Positions 8,797-19,600 of a stretch of 64,000 nucleotides of DNA are shown here, in pieces. Position numbers and translations under genes: made by a program. The DNA is from Tritrichomonas musculus (Eukaryota > Parabasalia > Tritrichomonadida > Tritrichomonadidae). The stretch lies in NCBI GenBank assembly GCA_039105265.1, contig JAPFFF010000028.1, positions 1,736,001 to 1,800,000 on the forward strand, in the 5' to 3' direction. Numbering within the stretch: position 1 is the first letter of the stretch; the number at the start of each line of letters is the position of its first letter. The notes beneath the pieces were generated by a model. The model worked only from the letters and a program-made list of their open reading frames with translations, searched no databases and was not told the origin of the DNA.

Positions 8797-11700
8797 ATGA
8801 ATTGTCAAACATATACTGGATCATTAATAATTCCAGACAACATTCATACAATTGGCAATTACGCATTTTATCGATGCTCTGGATTTCAATCAATAAAAAT
8901 TTCCGAATCAGTCATTTCAATTGGAAATGCTGCATTTTATCAAGGTATTGGATTAAAAGGAAATTTACTCATACCAAATTCGGTTATTTCTATCGGAAAC
9001 GAATCATTCTACGGCTGCAGCGGATTTGTAGGCGGATTAACGATTCCTGACTCCGTCAAAACCATCGGAAATAGCGCTTTTTTATCATTCACAAATTTCA
9101 ATGGTTTACTTCGACTAGGTCAAAATCTAAATCAAATAGGATCAAATGCATTTCAGGGCTGAAACAAATTTATTGGTCCATTACAAATACCTGATTCTGT
9201 TACAACCATCAAAGAAGGCGCATTTTCAGGTTGTTCAAGATTTTCGACGTTAAGCATAGGTCAAAATTTAGGTGAAATTGAGCAAAATGTATTTAGAGAT
9301 TGTTCCGGATTCACAACTTTACAAATACCCGCAAGTTGGATAACGTCCATCGTTTTCGAGTACTGCATCAGTATCACAACGTTGACGATTCCAGATTGGA
9401 TCACGACGATAGGATCGAGTGCTTTTTCGCATTGTTCAGCGATCATGGGCACATTAACGATCTCCGACAGCGTGACGAGAATTGACAGTTCAGCGTTTTC
9501 GTTTTGTTCTGGATTCAACAACTTGAATATCGGAAAAGGAGTGACTGAAATCAGCTCGAATGCGTTTGAATATTGCTCAAACATAACTCATTTGGAAATA
9601 CCTGAAACGATCACTTCCATCCGCTCTTACGCATTCTCACGTTGTTCTGGAATCCGAGGAATGCTGGTCATTCCCGACACAGTTGTCCAACTTGAAAATT
9701 ACGCCTTCTCGTACTGTTCGTCAATCACTGGAATCAAGATAAGCAGCAACATAACGGAAATCAGCAGCTATGCTTTTACTTATTGCATTCGATTATCAAG
9801 CTTGAATATTCCTGAGTGGATAACATCAATCGGATCGTACGCTTTTGCGCATTGCACTGGCATTCGAGGAGTGTTGAATATTCCTGACTCAGTTACGAAA
9901 ATTGACAGTTATGCTTTTTCATATTGCTCTGGATTTTCGCAATTGAATCTCAGTCAAAAATTGGATAAAATTGATTCGTATGTCTTCGAGAATTGCATTG
10001 GAATGACAAGTTTAACTATTCCTCAATCAGTCACGCTCATTGCATCTTACGCTTTTTCATCATGTTATGGAATTCGAGGAACTTTGGTCATTCCTGACAA
10101 TGTAACAACAATTGAGCCTTATGCATTCTCTCATTGCTCAGGTTTTAGCAACTTACAACTCGGAAGTGGATTGTCTTCGATCAATGAAAACGTGTTTGAA
10201 TATTGCGCTGGTTTGTATACGTTGACAATTCCAGATACAATCACTTCGATCAGTTCTTACGCGTTTTCATACTGCAGTGGAATAAGCGGAACTTTGGTAA
10301 TTCCTGACACTGTCACGTTGATTGATAGCTACGCTTTTTCGCATTGCAGTGGATTCACAAATTTGAATATAAGCAGAAACTTGACAGAAATTAAAGACTA
10401 TGTTTTTGAGCAATGTACTGGACTCTTGAGTTTAGAAATACCAGAAAACATTGCTTTGATTCGTTCATATGCTTTTACTCATTGTGGTGGAATCATAGGA
10501 ACATTGATTATTCCAGATACTCTCAAAATGATCCAATCGTATGCTTTCTCTTTCTGTACAGGAATCACAAACATTAGCTTTGGCAGAGGTATTACTGAAA
10601 TTGGTTCATATGCGTTTGCAAATTGTGATGGGCTGGTGAATTTATCAATTCCAGAATGGATCACTTCAATTGGCTCTTATGCATTCACGTATTGTTCAAG
10701 AATCAAAGGAAAACTTGTCATTCCAGACACAGTTCTCCAAATTGGCACTGGAGCCTTTTCATTCTGCTCTGGAATAACTGGTTTCCAAATGAGTCAAAAC
10801 ATAACAGAAATAAGTGAATACGCATTTCGAAGTTGTACTGGAATTTTAAACTTAACCATTCCAGAATGGATCACATCAATCAGATCGTTTGCTTTTTCAT
10901 ATTGCTCTGGAATCCGAGGAACATTGATTATTCCAAACACAGTCAATTATCTTGGTAGTTCTGTTTTTGCTTATTGTTCAAAAATTACAAGCTTAAAAAT
11001 CGGATCAAATATAACGGAAATTCCACAAGGTACATTCTCATATTGCTCTAGTTTGTTGGCCTTTAATATTCCTAGCTGGATTGTTGCAATTCGTTCGAAT
11101 GCTTTTTCATACTGTGAAACAATTATAAATACGTTAACAATACCGGATTCGGTGAAAGTTATTGACAGTTTTGCGTTTTCTCATTGTACACGTTTCACTG
11201 GTTTGAAACTCAGCCAAAACTTGACATCAATTAGTTCTAATGTATTTGAATACTGCGTAAGTTTGTCTATTCTAACAATTCCTAATTCAGTCAGTTTCAT
11301 TGGTGCTAACGCATTTGCTTATTGCAGTGGAATTGTCGGTGCAATAACGATTCCTGATTCAGTCAAAACAGTCGAAAAGTCAGCTTTTTCGAATTGTGCT
11401 GGAGTTATCGGTTTGAATATTGGCCGGAACTTGACAGAAATCAATGCAAACGTATTCGAATATTGCACACATCTTGAGACTTTAAACATTCCTAATTGGA
11501 TCACAACGATTCGAATGAATGCATTTTCTTATTGTTCTGGAATTAAAGGAACATTAACAATTCCGGATAGTGTCAAACTAATTGAAAACTCAGCATTTTC
11601 GCATTGTTCAAACATTACTAATTTAAATATTAGTAGAAGTATGATAGAGATGAGTGAGAATGTTTTTGAATATTGTTCAAGTTTGACAAGTTTGAATATT

Positions 11701-14517
11701 CCCGAATCTATCAAAACAATTCATTCAAATGCGTTTTTATATTGTTCTGGAATTCAAGGATCATTGACGATTCCAGATTCAGTAACACAAATTGACAGCT
11801 ATGCATTCTCTCATTGTTCGAAGATTACAAGTCTTAATATTGGTAAGGGAATCACAGAAATCGGTTCAAATGTTTTCTTTAATTGCGAAGGATTGATCAA
11901 TTTAACAATTCCAGAATGGATAACTTCAATTCAACCGAATGCATTTTCATATTGTTCTGGACTTCAAGGTACATTGACGATTCCTGATACTGTTGTTTAT
12001 CTTGGTAACAATGCTTTCTCATTCTGTTCTGGATTTTCATCTTTACAAATCGGTAGAAATATCACAGAAATCAGATCATATGTTTTCTCTAATTGTAAAG
12101 GTCTGTTAACTTTGTCAATTCCTGAATGGGTGACAACTATTGAATCGAATGCGTTCACACATTGTTCAGGAATTCAAGGAACACTGGACATTCCTGATAC
12201 TGTTTATTATATCGGTGACGGTGCTTTCTCTTATTGTTCCGGATTCACTGAGCTCAAAATTGGACGCAATGTCATCGAAATCAATTCGAATGTCTTTTCA
12301 AATTGTACAAGTTTGAAAAGTTTAAATATTCCTGAAACTGTTGTTTCAATCGATTCATACGCTTTTGGTTATTGTTCTGGAATTAAAGGCACATTAGTTA
12401 TTCCTGATACAGTTCAATATCTCGGAAGTGGAGCATTCTTTTATTGCGTTGGATTCAACGGATCGCTTGAAATCAGTCGTAATTTGGAAGTTATAAGTGC
12501 ATTTACATTTCAATATTGTTCTGGATTCACTGGACCTCTGACTATTCCCGACTCGATCATTTCAATTGAAAACTATTCATTTTCAAGTTGTTCTGGATTT
12601 TCTGGTTCATTGGAAATTCCAGATTCGGTTTTATTTGTTGGTGATTTCGCGTTTTCATTTTGTTCAGGCTTTAATGGATCATTGATCATCAGTAAGAATT
12701 TGACTGTTATTTGCAAATCTATCTTTCGGTCATGTTCGAATCTCATTGGCGATTTGATCATTCCAGAATCAGTCATTTCCATCGATTCATATGCTTTTTC
12801 AAGTTGCTCAAAACTCAGTGGATCGTTGCATCTTTCCGACACGATATTGAATATTGAAAGCGGAGCTTTTTCTGTTTGTTCTGGTTTGAATGGGACGTTG
12901 AAGATCAGTCGAAACATTAAAGTCATCAATTCATTCGTATTTCAACATTGCTTACAATTAGCTGGTGATCTGATCATTCCTGATTCAGTTGTTTCAATTG
13001 ATTCGTATGCGTTTTCAGGATGCACGAGATTCTCTGGAGACTTGAAAATACCAGACACTGTTCTTGGTGTCTCCGATAACGCCTTTTCATATTGTTCTGG
13101 TTTCAATGGATCGTTAATCATCAGTCGTAATATTACAACCATCGCTGAATCAACTTTTCACGAATGTTCAAGATTGAAAGGAAATCTGACAATTCCTAAT
13201 TCAGTTACTGTAATTGAAAAAAGCGCTTTTTCGAACTGCTTTGGATTCAATGGCTCGTTAATTATTCCTGATTCTGTGTATAAAATCGGTGATAGTTGTT
13301 TCTCTTATTGTAATGGATTCAATGGTTTCTTGATGATCAGTTCCAGCTTGAAAGAAATCAATTCACGTGCTTTTCATTATTGTTCAAAATTGAAAGGAAA
13401 CTTGACGATTCCTGATTCAATTGAATCGATAGGATCATTTGCTTTTTCACATTGTTCTGGCTTCACTGGTAACCTCGTCATTCCAGATAATGTTAGTAGC
13501 ATTGGTGAAAATGTCTTCTCGTATTGTGATGGATTCAACGGCTCACTCAATCTGAGTAAAAATTTGAAAGAAATCAATTCAAACGCATTTCAATTCTGTT
13601 CAAAATTGACTGGAAACTTGGTCATTCCCGAATCAATTGAAAGCATACTGTATTATGCGTTTGAATACTGTTCCGGATTCAATGGAACGTTAACAATTCC
13701 AGACACAGTTGTGACTATAGAAAACTTTGCGTTTTCAAATTGTGAAGGTTTTGACAGTTTGAATTTGAGCTCACAAATTCGGGTCATCAATACTTGCTGT
13801 TTTCAATCATGCTCGAATTTGAGGGGATCTTTGGTCATTCCCGATTCAGTTAACATTATTGAAGAGAGGGCTTTTTCTGACTGCATCAATCTAGAAGAGT
13901 TGTACCTTGGCTCGAACGTCAGATCGATAAGTGAGATGTCTTTTTACGGCTGTTTGAAATTGAAAGGACCATTGACAATTCCTCCGAAGATACAAGACAT
14001 CGGAGACATGGCATTTGTTGACACTGACATTTCTGTTATTGTTTACAATGGAACAAAGGTTCCTCTCTGTTCTCCCGATGCATTCCCCGATTACACGGAC
14101 GTCTACACATCAAACGGATACGAGGAAAGTTTGTTCTGCGGAATTCAAGTGAACTTTCATCACACAATCACTCAGACTCCTTTTCCAACGCAAACAGCGA
14201 CACCTTCTTTTTCGCCTTCTGCAAGTTCGTCACCTTCGCTTTCAGCTCCAGCGCCGATTTCAGTGTCACAAACGGCTTCGCCTTCCAATTCGTCGTCCGA
14301 AAGCGATGAAGTGAAGAAGCCGAAGAAATTCAAACCAGCTATTATCGCTGCAATTTCGGTTGCTGCTGTCGCCTTCGTAGTGATTGTTGTTGTGGTTGTT
14401 ATTTTGTTGGTGAGAAGAAGGAAAATGAAGGAACAAAGAGCAAATTTGCCTGAGGTCGGAAGTTCATCAGAAATATTATCGTCATTGCTCACAAAATCTA
14501 TTCAATTTAATATTTAG
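8797..14517 (+). pseudogene. Giant BspA-like leucine-rich surface protein, one in-frame TGA
   Basis: One frame runs from ATG 8797 to TAG 14515, about 1,906 codons, interrupted only by TGA at 9160-9162. It consists of about 75 BspA-type repeats of 23-24 residues ('IPDSVTLIDSYAFSHCSGF' style). From about 9382 to 12400 they are organised in 70-residue (210-bp) blocks of three units, and later as 'GFNGSLIISRNL' type blocks. A proline/serine/threonine stalk follows the repeats (about 14170-14310), then a single membrane helix (PAIIAAISVAAVAFVVIVVV) with an RRRK stop-transfer motif and a cytoplasmic tail of about 35 residues. This is the layout of trichomonad BspA surface proteins implicated in binding host cells and matrix. 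The N-terminus starts directly in a repeat and has no signal peptide, so the 5' end may be lost. Without read-through only a short peptide or an internally initiated product is possible. Confidence 0.8.
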
Positions 14518-14841
14518 AATGAAATGCTTTTGTAGTTCTAAATTAATAAATATAAGCGTGCCAACAAAAACCTTCGAGGATTTTAAATTATACAATCTAT
14601 ATTTATTAATATCATAATAATTTTTTTGAGAACAATTAAAGGTACTGAGATGCTACGATATTTTGGAACAACCTAAAAATAAAATAAAAAAAAAAAAAAA
14701 AAAAAAATATAAACTGAATACAAACCACCAAATTCCAAAATAAAAACCAAATTGACATGCTTAAGCAAGAATATTAATTTTTATTATTTATAAAATTTCT
14801 AATGTACAATTTACATCTTTATATCTGTTATTCATTAATCA
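14518..14841. other. Junction between host BspA gene and Maverick remnant
   Basis: AT-rich, with an A-run of more than 20 bases (about 14686-14707). No Maverick terminus of the type AGTAGTA is seen here, so the left end of element 1 is missing or too diverged to recognise. Confidence 0.5.
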
Positions 14842-15546
14842 TTAGCTATGATTTTCATTATGGTTCCTTAAATCATAAATTTGGTCACATAACACATCAA
14901 GTGATCTATAACAGCTATAATGATCTCGATTCATATCACCAAGCATTGTATAATTCGGTGGATTTTTCTTGTGCTCTTGAATCATGTCATTAATTTTTTT
15001 GAAAGCTGTTTCAGTATCATTTAACATTTCAGGAACATAAAGTCCATTGTTATTATCTTCTTTATTATCTTCTTTATTAATAGTGAATGATGTTTGCTTG
15101 CCTCTCTTTCTATTTTTAATGAAGAGCAACTGGTATTTTGCAGGGATGAATACATTGCCAACCCAAGGATTATTGTCTGAACAGTCATCATTCAAGTCTA
15201 TTGTCCCTGATATATGTCCTATTGTTGAATCTAATCTTCGTGCCTTGGAAAGTGTAAACCATTTGTATTCCTCACCACCTAATGATTCGCTTTTTACTAC
15301 TATATTCTTCTTATTCTCTTTGTGTAATTGTCTTAATGTTTCAGTGAAAGCAAGTCTCTTATCCTCATCATCACCTATATCTATGTCAAATGATATTTCT
15401 TTCTTAGCCTTGGTCATGAATTCTTTCAAATATTTCTTGAACTTTCGTTTGTCTCTTACGTCTTTCACCCTTTGCTTATACTCTTTTCTTGCTTCCGTTC
15501 TTGCAGTCGAATAGAGGTCAACTGATATATCAAAGAGGTATGTCAT
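14842..15546 (-). CDS. Maverick protein resembling the N-terminal domain of the element polymerase
   Basis: A 234-residue frame. Residues about 50-175 match in pattern the region of the element 2 polymerase around its residues 180-310: 'FDIDIGDDEDKRLAF' against 'FDTDIDDDSEKQYAF', then a 'YKWFTL' strand, then 'ISGTIDLNDDCSDNNP' against 'ILGEITVEDYSSDCDP', then an 'IPAKYQLLFIK' strand. The last 60 residues are unlike the polymerase and no exonuclease or polymerase motif is present. It may be a remnant of the polymerase gene or a stand-alone copy of its N-terminal (terminal-protein or DNA-binding) domain. The start is preceded by ...TTATTTACACTTAAATG on the minus strand, the leader type shared with other Maverick genes here. 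The similarity was judged by eye. Confidence 0.55.
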   Translation of the reverse strand: MTYLFDISVDLYSTARTEARKEYKQRVKDVRDKRKFKKYLKEFMTKAKKEISFDIDIGDDEDKRLAFTETLRQLHKENKKNIVVKSESLGGEEYKWFTLSKARRLDSTIGHISGTIDLNDDCSDNNPWVGNVFIPAKYQLLFIKNRKRGKQTSFTINKEDNKEDNNNGLYVPEMLNDTETAFKKINDMIQEHKKNPPNYTMLGDMNRDHYSCYRSLDVLCDQIYDLRNHNENHS

Positions 15547-15601
15547 TTAAGTGTAAATAAGAAATAAAAAAATATCACGCTAAATATTTATTAACCCTAA
15601 A

Positions 15602-15925
15602 ATGGTAGAATACATATATTTGATTCGTGAAAGGGAATTTTCTTATTCTAATCAACCTGTATACAAAATTGGTAGAACAAATAAGATTGCAACAAGAATG
15701 GGACAATATCCAAAAGACAGCGAAGTATATATAATTGAAGCAGTAAGTGATTCAGTAAAAGTGGAAAAAGAATTAATAACAATATTTGAAGAAAATTATA
15801 AGAGAGCAACAACAAGAGATGGAACCGCATTTATAGGTAATGAGTACTTTGTTGGGAATGTGAATGAAATGATATATATTATTAGGACTTATATCCAATA
15901 TCATTGTCCCAGAGCTATCATTTAG
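15602..15925 (+). CDS. T5orf172/GIY-YIG-type nuclease domain protein
   Basis: A 107-residue single-domain protein. Seen: 'VYKIGRTNKIATRMGQYP' near residues 20-37, matching the 'YKIGrT....R...Y' core of the T5orf172 branch of GIY-YIG-like proteins. A conserved acidic residue follows (VEKELITIFEENY) and the domain ends with 'GNEYFVGN'. This family is common in phages, nucleocytoplasmic large DNA viruses and mobile elements; a nuclease or DNA-binding role is inferred from the fold, not shown. It lies 55 bp from the minus-strand polymerase-like gene (divergent) and its stop overlaps the end of the minus-strand capsid-like gene by 8 bp. The start is preceded by TTTATTAACCCTAAAATG. Confidence 0.65.
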   Translation: MVEYIYLIREREFSYSNQPVYKIGRTNKIATRMGQYPKDSEVYIIEAVSDSVKVEKELITIFEENYKRATTRDGTAFIGNEYFVGNVNEMIYIIRTYIQYHCPRAII

Positions 15926-16649
15926 TAAGGATGTCATATATATCAGCCTCTTGGCTTGGTTTTATTTTTAAGGTAATGAAGAGAGGAGATTTTAATATTA
16001 CTGGTTGAAACATGAAATCAACTAATCTCATTTCCAAATATTTTAATGAATCCGTATTAACTTTTATTTTTATTGGCTTAGTCATGTCATAGTTAACTAT
16101 CATTGCCTCTTGATCCATTATCATTGTGTCAATGTTTGCTAGGATGCTTGGGGTATATTCTTGGTCTCCAATTGATGAATGAGTTGCTACACCCTGTAAT
16201 GAAACTAAATACAACTTATTGGCAAAATCAAGTATAGGTAGATCAGGTACATTTTTTTCTTCATTAGCTTTTACATCAAATTCCTTGCAGTTGAACAAAC
16301 CAGTAATCAATTTTGCTCTATGACTTCCTTCCTTGAATGTAATATTTTCAGTAGATGTTAATGATATGGTTCTGTTATTGATATTCTTGAAGGTGATAGT
16401 AGTCTGACGAGAATTTAGAAATTTGACTAGATATCCAAATGAATAGGTATACATCTCCTCGAAATCAATTCGTACCTCACTCTTTGATGTAGTAAATATT
16501 AAATAATCTTCCGCAGTTGTCATTAATATGTTGGCTTTGGTATTAATAGATGAAACATAGTACTTCACGTATGGACATTTCCATGGGATATCAATATTAA
16601 GTCTTACCGTATTATAATTACCTGGTTGACTCTGAACACTATACAACAT
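15918..16649 (-). CDS. Maverick minor-capsid (penton)-like protein
   Basis: A 243-residue protein. It is clearly related to the 253-residue minus-strand gene of element 2 (59336-60097): both begin with 'MLYSVQSQPGNYNT' / 'MLLSLQSTGPDYSH', then 'IDIPWKCPYVKYYVSSINT' / 'INIPWNCEYIEYHVASINT', share 'ADIDT-like' and 'GDQEYTPSILANID' / 'GDIEYTPSVIASID' segments, and end with 'VDFMFQPVILKSPLFITLKI'. Mostly beta-strand pattern with no membrane segment. The size and the fixed position in two elements fit the single-jelly-roll minor capsid protein (PY) of Polintons. That name is an inference, since I have no alignment to a characterised penton. Its start lies only 18 bp from the start of the plus-strand fibre-like gene. 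Confidence 0.5.
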   Translation of the reverse strand: MLYSVQSQPGNYNTVRLNIDIPWKCPYVKYYVSSINTKANILMTTAEDYLIFTTSKSEVRIDFEEMYTYSFGYLVKFLNSRQTTITFKNINNRTISLTSTENITFKEGSHRAKLITGLFNCKEFDVKANEEKNVPDLPILDFANKLYLVSLQGVATHSSIGDQEYTPSILANIDTMIMDQEAMIVNYDMTKPIKIKVNTDSLKYLEMRLVDFMFQPVILKSPLFITLKIKPSQEADIYDILTK

Positions 16650-16667
16650 AATTTAATTTCTGATAAA
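16650..16667. promoter_or_regulatory. 18-bp divergent promoter between capsid-like and fibre-like genes
   Basis: The whole distance between the two start codons is 18 bp (rich in A and T, with TAATTTAATTTC). The corresponding gap in element 2 is 15 bp. The initiators of both genes must therefore lie in this gap or inside the opposite coding region. Confidence 0.55.
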
Positions 16668-19600
16668 ATGTCTTTGGCACTGTATTCTGCAAAGAGCAAG
16701 GAAGCATATAAACTCAAATCAAATGATATAGAAATCACTATTGATGAAGAAGATGGTAAACGACTAAACATTGAAAACACTATTGAACCTGGCGAAATGG
16801 TGCAATTTAATTGTATCTACAACAAAGCTGAAATAGATGAAAAAATAGTTGGTGATTATTTCGAAAAAAATGGATTCGAAAACTTTGGTGCGCTTAATCT
16901 TATGGCAGGGAAAGGTATTTATACATGGAATACTGACGGTACACTGACACCAAAAATACAATATTGTGCAAGCTTCAATAAGCTCTATGAAAGACTACGA
17001 GATAGTGCTACTAATTTACATACCTTTCTAGCTAAAATGAAGGATGACGTAGATTCTGGTATTGCACCTGGTGCTACATTAAACTATTTTACAGGTGAGG
17101 TAAATGATAAAGAAATAATAACAGAATCATATGATGTTAGTACACACAAGAAACTAATAGAAGCACTTACACAGAATCATCAAGGTATGCTAAATGTAAT
17201 GAACTTAATGATTAAAAATATAGATGATGTAAATAATGCAATTGCACCTAGTATCGATTGGTCTAAACTATCTGATTTAAAAATAATTGTTGAACATGTA
17301 GATAAAACTACTCAAGCCTTAACTTATGAAACGGAGGACAAGAAACCAGAAAGTATGGACGCTATAATACAAGATATAAGTACAAGTAATGAAAATATAT
17401 CTAAATGGATAGCAAATAATACGGTTAATTTTACTGAGGTAGAACCTGTTAAATATGTTGATGAAAAGGTTAATGAAACTACTAATGAAACTACCTATGA
17501 TGTCAATGAGACTAACATAACTAACATGAAAGACTTTGTTAATAAAACAAATACAACAGCTGCTAATATTACTAAATGGATAGATGCGTTAAATGATCAA
17601 ACCATAAGTTATGAGACCCTCTTGAACTTAACAGGTGGAAATACTTCTATGTGCTTAATTAATAAAACAACTGGTGAACCTGAAATACATGAGGTTAAAA
17701 TAGAAATTGATGAAACAACACCTACTCCTACGCCTACACCTACGCCTACACCTGAACCTACGCCTACACCTACTCCAACTGAGCCACCAAATGAGTTAGT
17801 TAACCAAGATGATATGGTTTATGAAATTCCCACTACTGATGAATTAAAGAATTTGATAACAAATAAGATTCCAGTTAATAATGCCCCTGAAGAACTCACA
17901 ATCAATGTATCTAAGTATTGGTTATATAGTAAAAAGACAATTGGATGGATAAAAGGCTTATTGTATAATATAATTTCGACTACTCTATATCTTGCTAAGA
18001 TGTCTTTTAAATTAACCTATAAAACAATCGATTACGCCTTTATTCAAACCCTGAAAACATTATATAATATATATTATTTTCTCTGGTCTCATTTTAAATG
18101 TATTGTGTTTGAAGGGTATCGAAACGTAAAAGACGCACTTACAGGGGAGATAAAAGAAGAAAATATAGTATTTAAAGTAACTAACTATGATAGTGAAATA
18201 GAAAATTTTGTTGGTGAAATAGACCCTGACTTTGAAGAAATGCTAGAGGGTTTTAAGGAAATCACACCAACTACTAAAACAGTTGATGAGTTGAAGAAGA
18301 AAGGATATAAAGAAGTTAATGTAGCATGTACATCATGGGAAGTATTCTGGGGAAACGCTTGGAAGTTAATTAAAAGACCATTTATAGCTTTATGGAATGG
18401 AGTTAAGAAGTTTGGTAATGATACATATTTATTCTTTACAGGTGAAGATAATGATGGTAAAGGAACATATTGGGAAAATTGTCCACATATGTTGAGGATT
18501 ACAATAATAGCTTTCGTCTTGGGTGGTGCAGCAGTTTCTATCGGAGCTCTTGCAGTTTTGTATGTAATATGTCCAATCGCTGAAAAACTCTTTAATGGAT
18601 TTGAATATATTATGATCAAATTATCGGGTAATGACCCAGTTCCTATTGCTTATGCTCGTACATTAGCAGAAGATGCCATAGTAGACCCTGATGGAAATAA
18701 GATAGATATTGATATTGATTATGAGCTATTAGAAATATTTAGACAAGAATATAATGCAAAAGTAGTAGACTACAAGGTTATGAATAATGAGATATCAACT
18801 CCTTCTACTGACTCTAAATATTTTACATTAAAAGAATCAGATCAATTATATTTATATAGACCATCAAAAGTATATGAAGAATCTAATTATTATTGTATGA
18901 GATGGGATATAGATAAAGATTATGATTTATCATTGAATATGGTATTTAGGTTCAAGGACTATTTATTTAGGCACACTTGGGAATTAATATGGGATGGAAA
19001 AAATTGGACAGGAAATAACTGTCAAAATGTGTTTACAGCAAAAATATCATACATGAATAATAATAGCGGAGCTCCAGCAATAATAATTAAAAAGAACGAA
19101 CTAATTGGGAAATGGATAAAAGGAACAATAAAAGAAGATTTAACAGATGATGATAATTATGCTCACATACTAAAAGACTATCTTACAAATTGGAGAGTTG
19201 TTAAGAAAGATGGAACCATATTAAACGTAGGAACAACTGCAGTTTTTGATCCTAGCAGTTCAGGTACATTCACACAAGATGGAAATAAATATGAACAAGC
19301 TAGAATGTATGTTGATGCACCAAGCGGATTAAAAGAAGAAGACGGATTATATGTTTATGCAGATTTAAATATTAATGGAAACATAACAGAATTAAAATGG
19401 GATTGTCATCCTGAACACTGTATTAATTCTGGAGTCATGCACACTTATGGATCAAATCCTTGTCTAGAATCATTTAATTATCATCGAGAAAAAAGGTATT
19501 CCATTAAAATCATTGAAGGATTTAATCATAAGAACATTCGAATATACATGGAAAAAGAATTATTTGAATTTGATGTAAAAGTTAATCCATTTAACATAAT

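Noticed and set aside
9160-9162. Selenocysteine read-through of the BspA gene as a firm claim
   Set aside because: No supporting element could be recognised and trichomonads use the standard code. A nonsense mutation is simpler; kept only as a check.
9261-14492. Minus-strand frames of 60-118 residues opposite the BspA gene
   Set aside because: They recur with the 210-bp repeat of the plus-strand gene and have no independent features: shadows.
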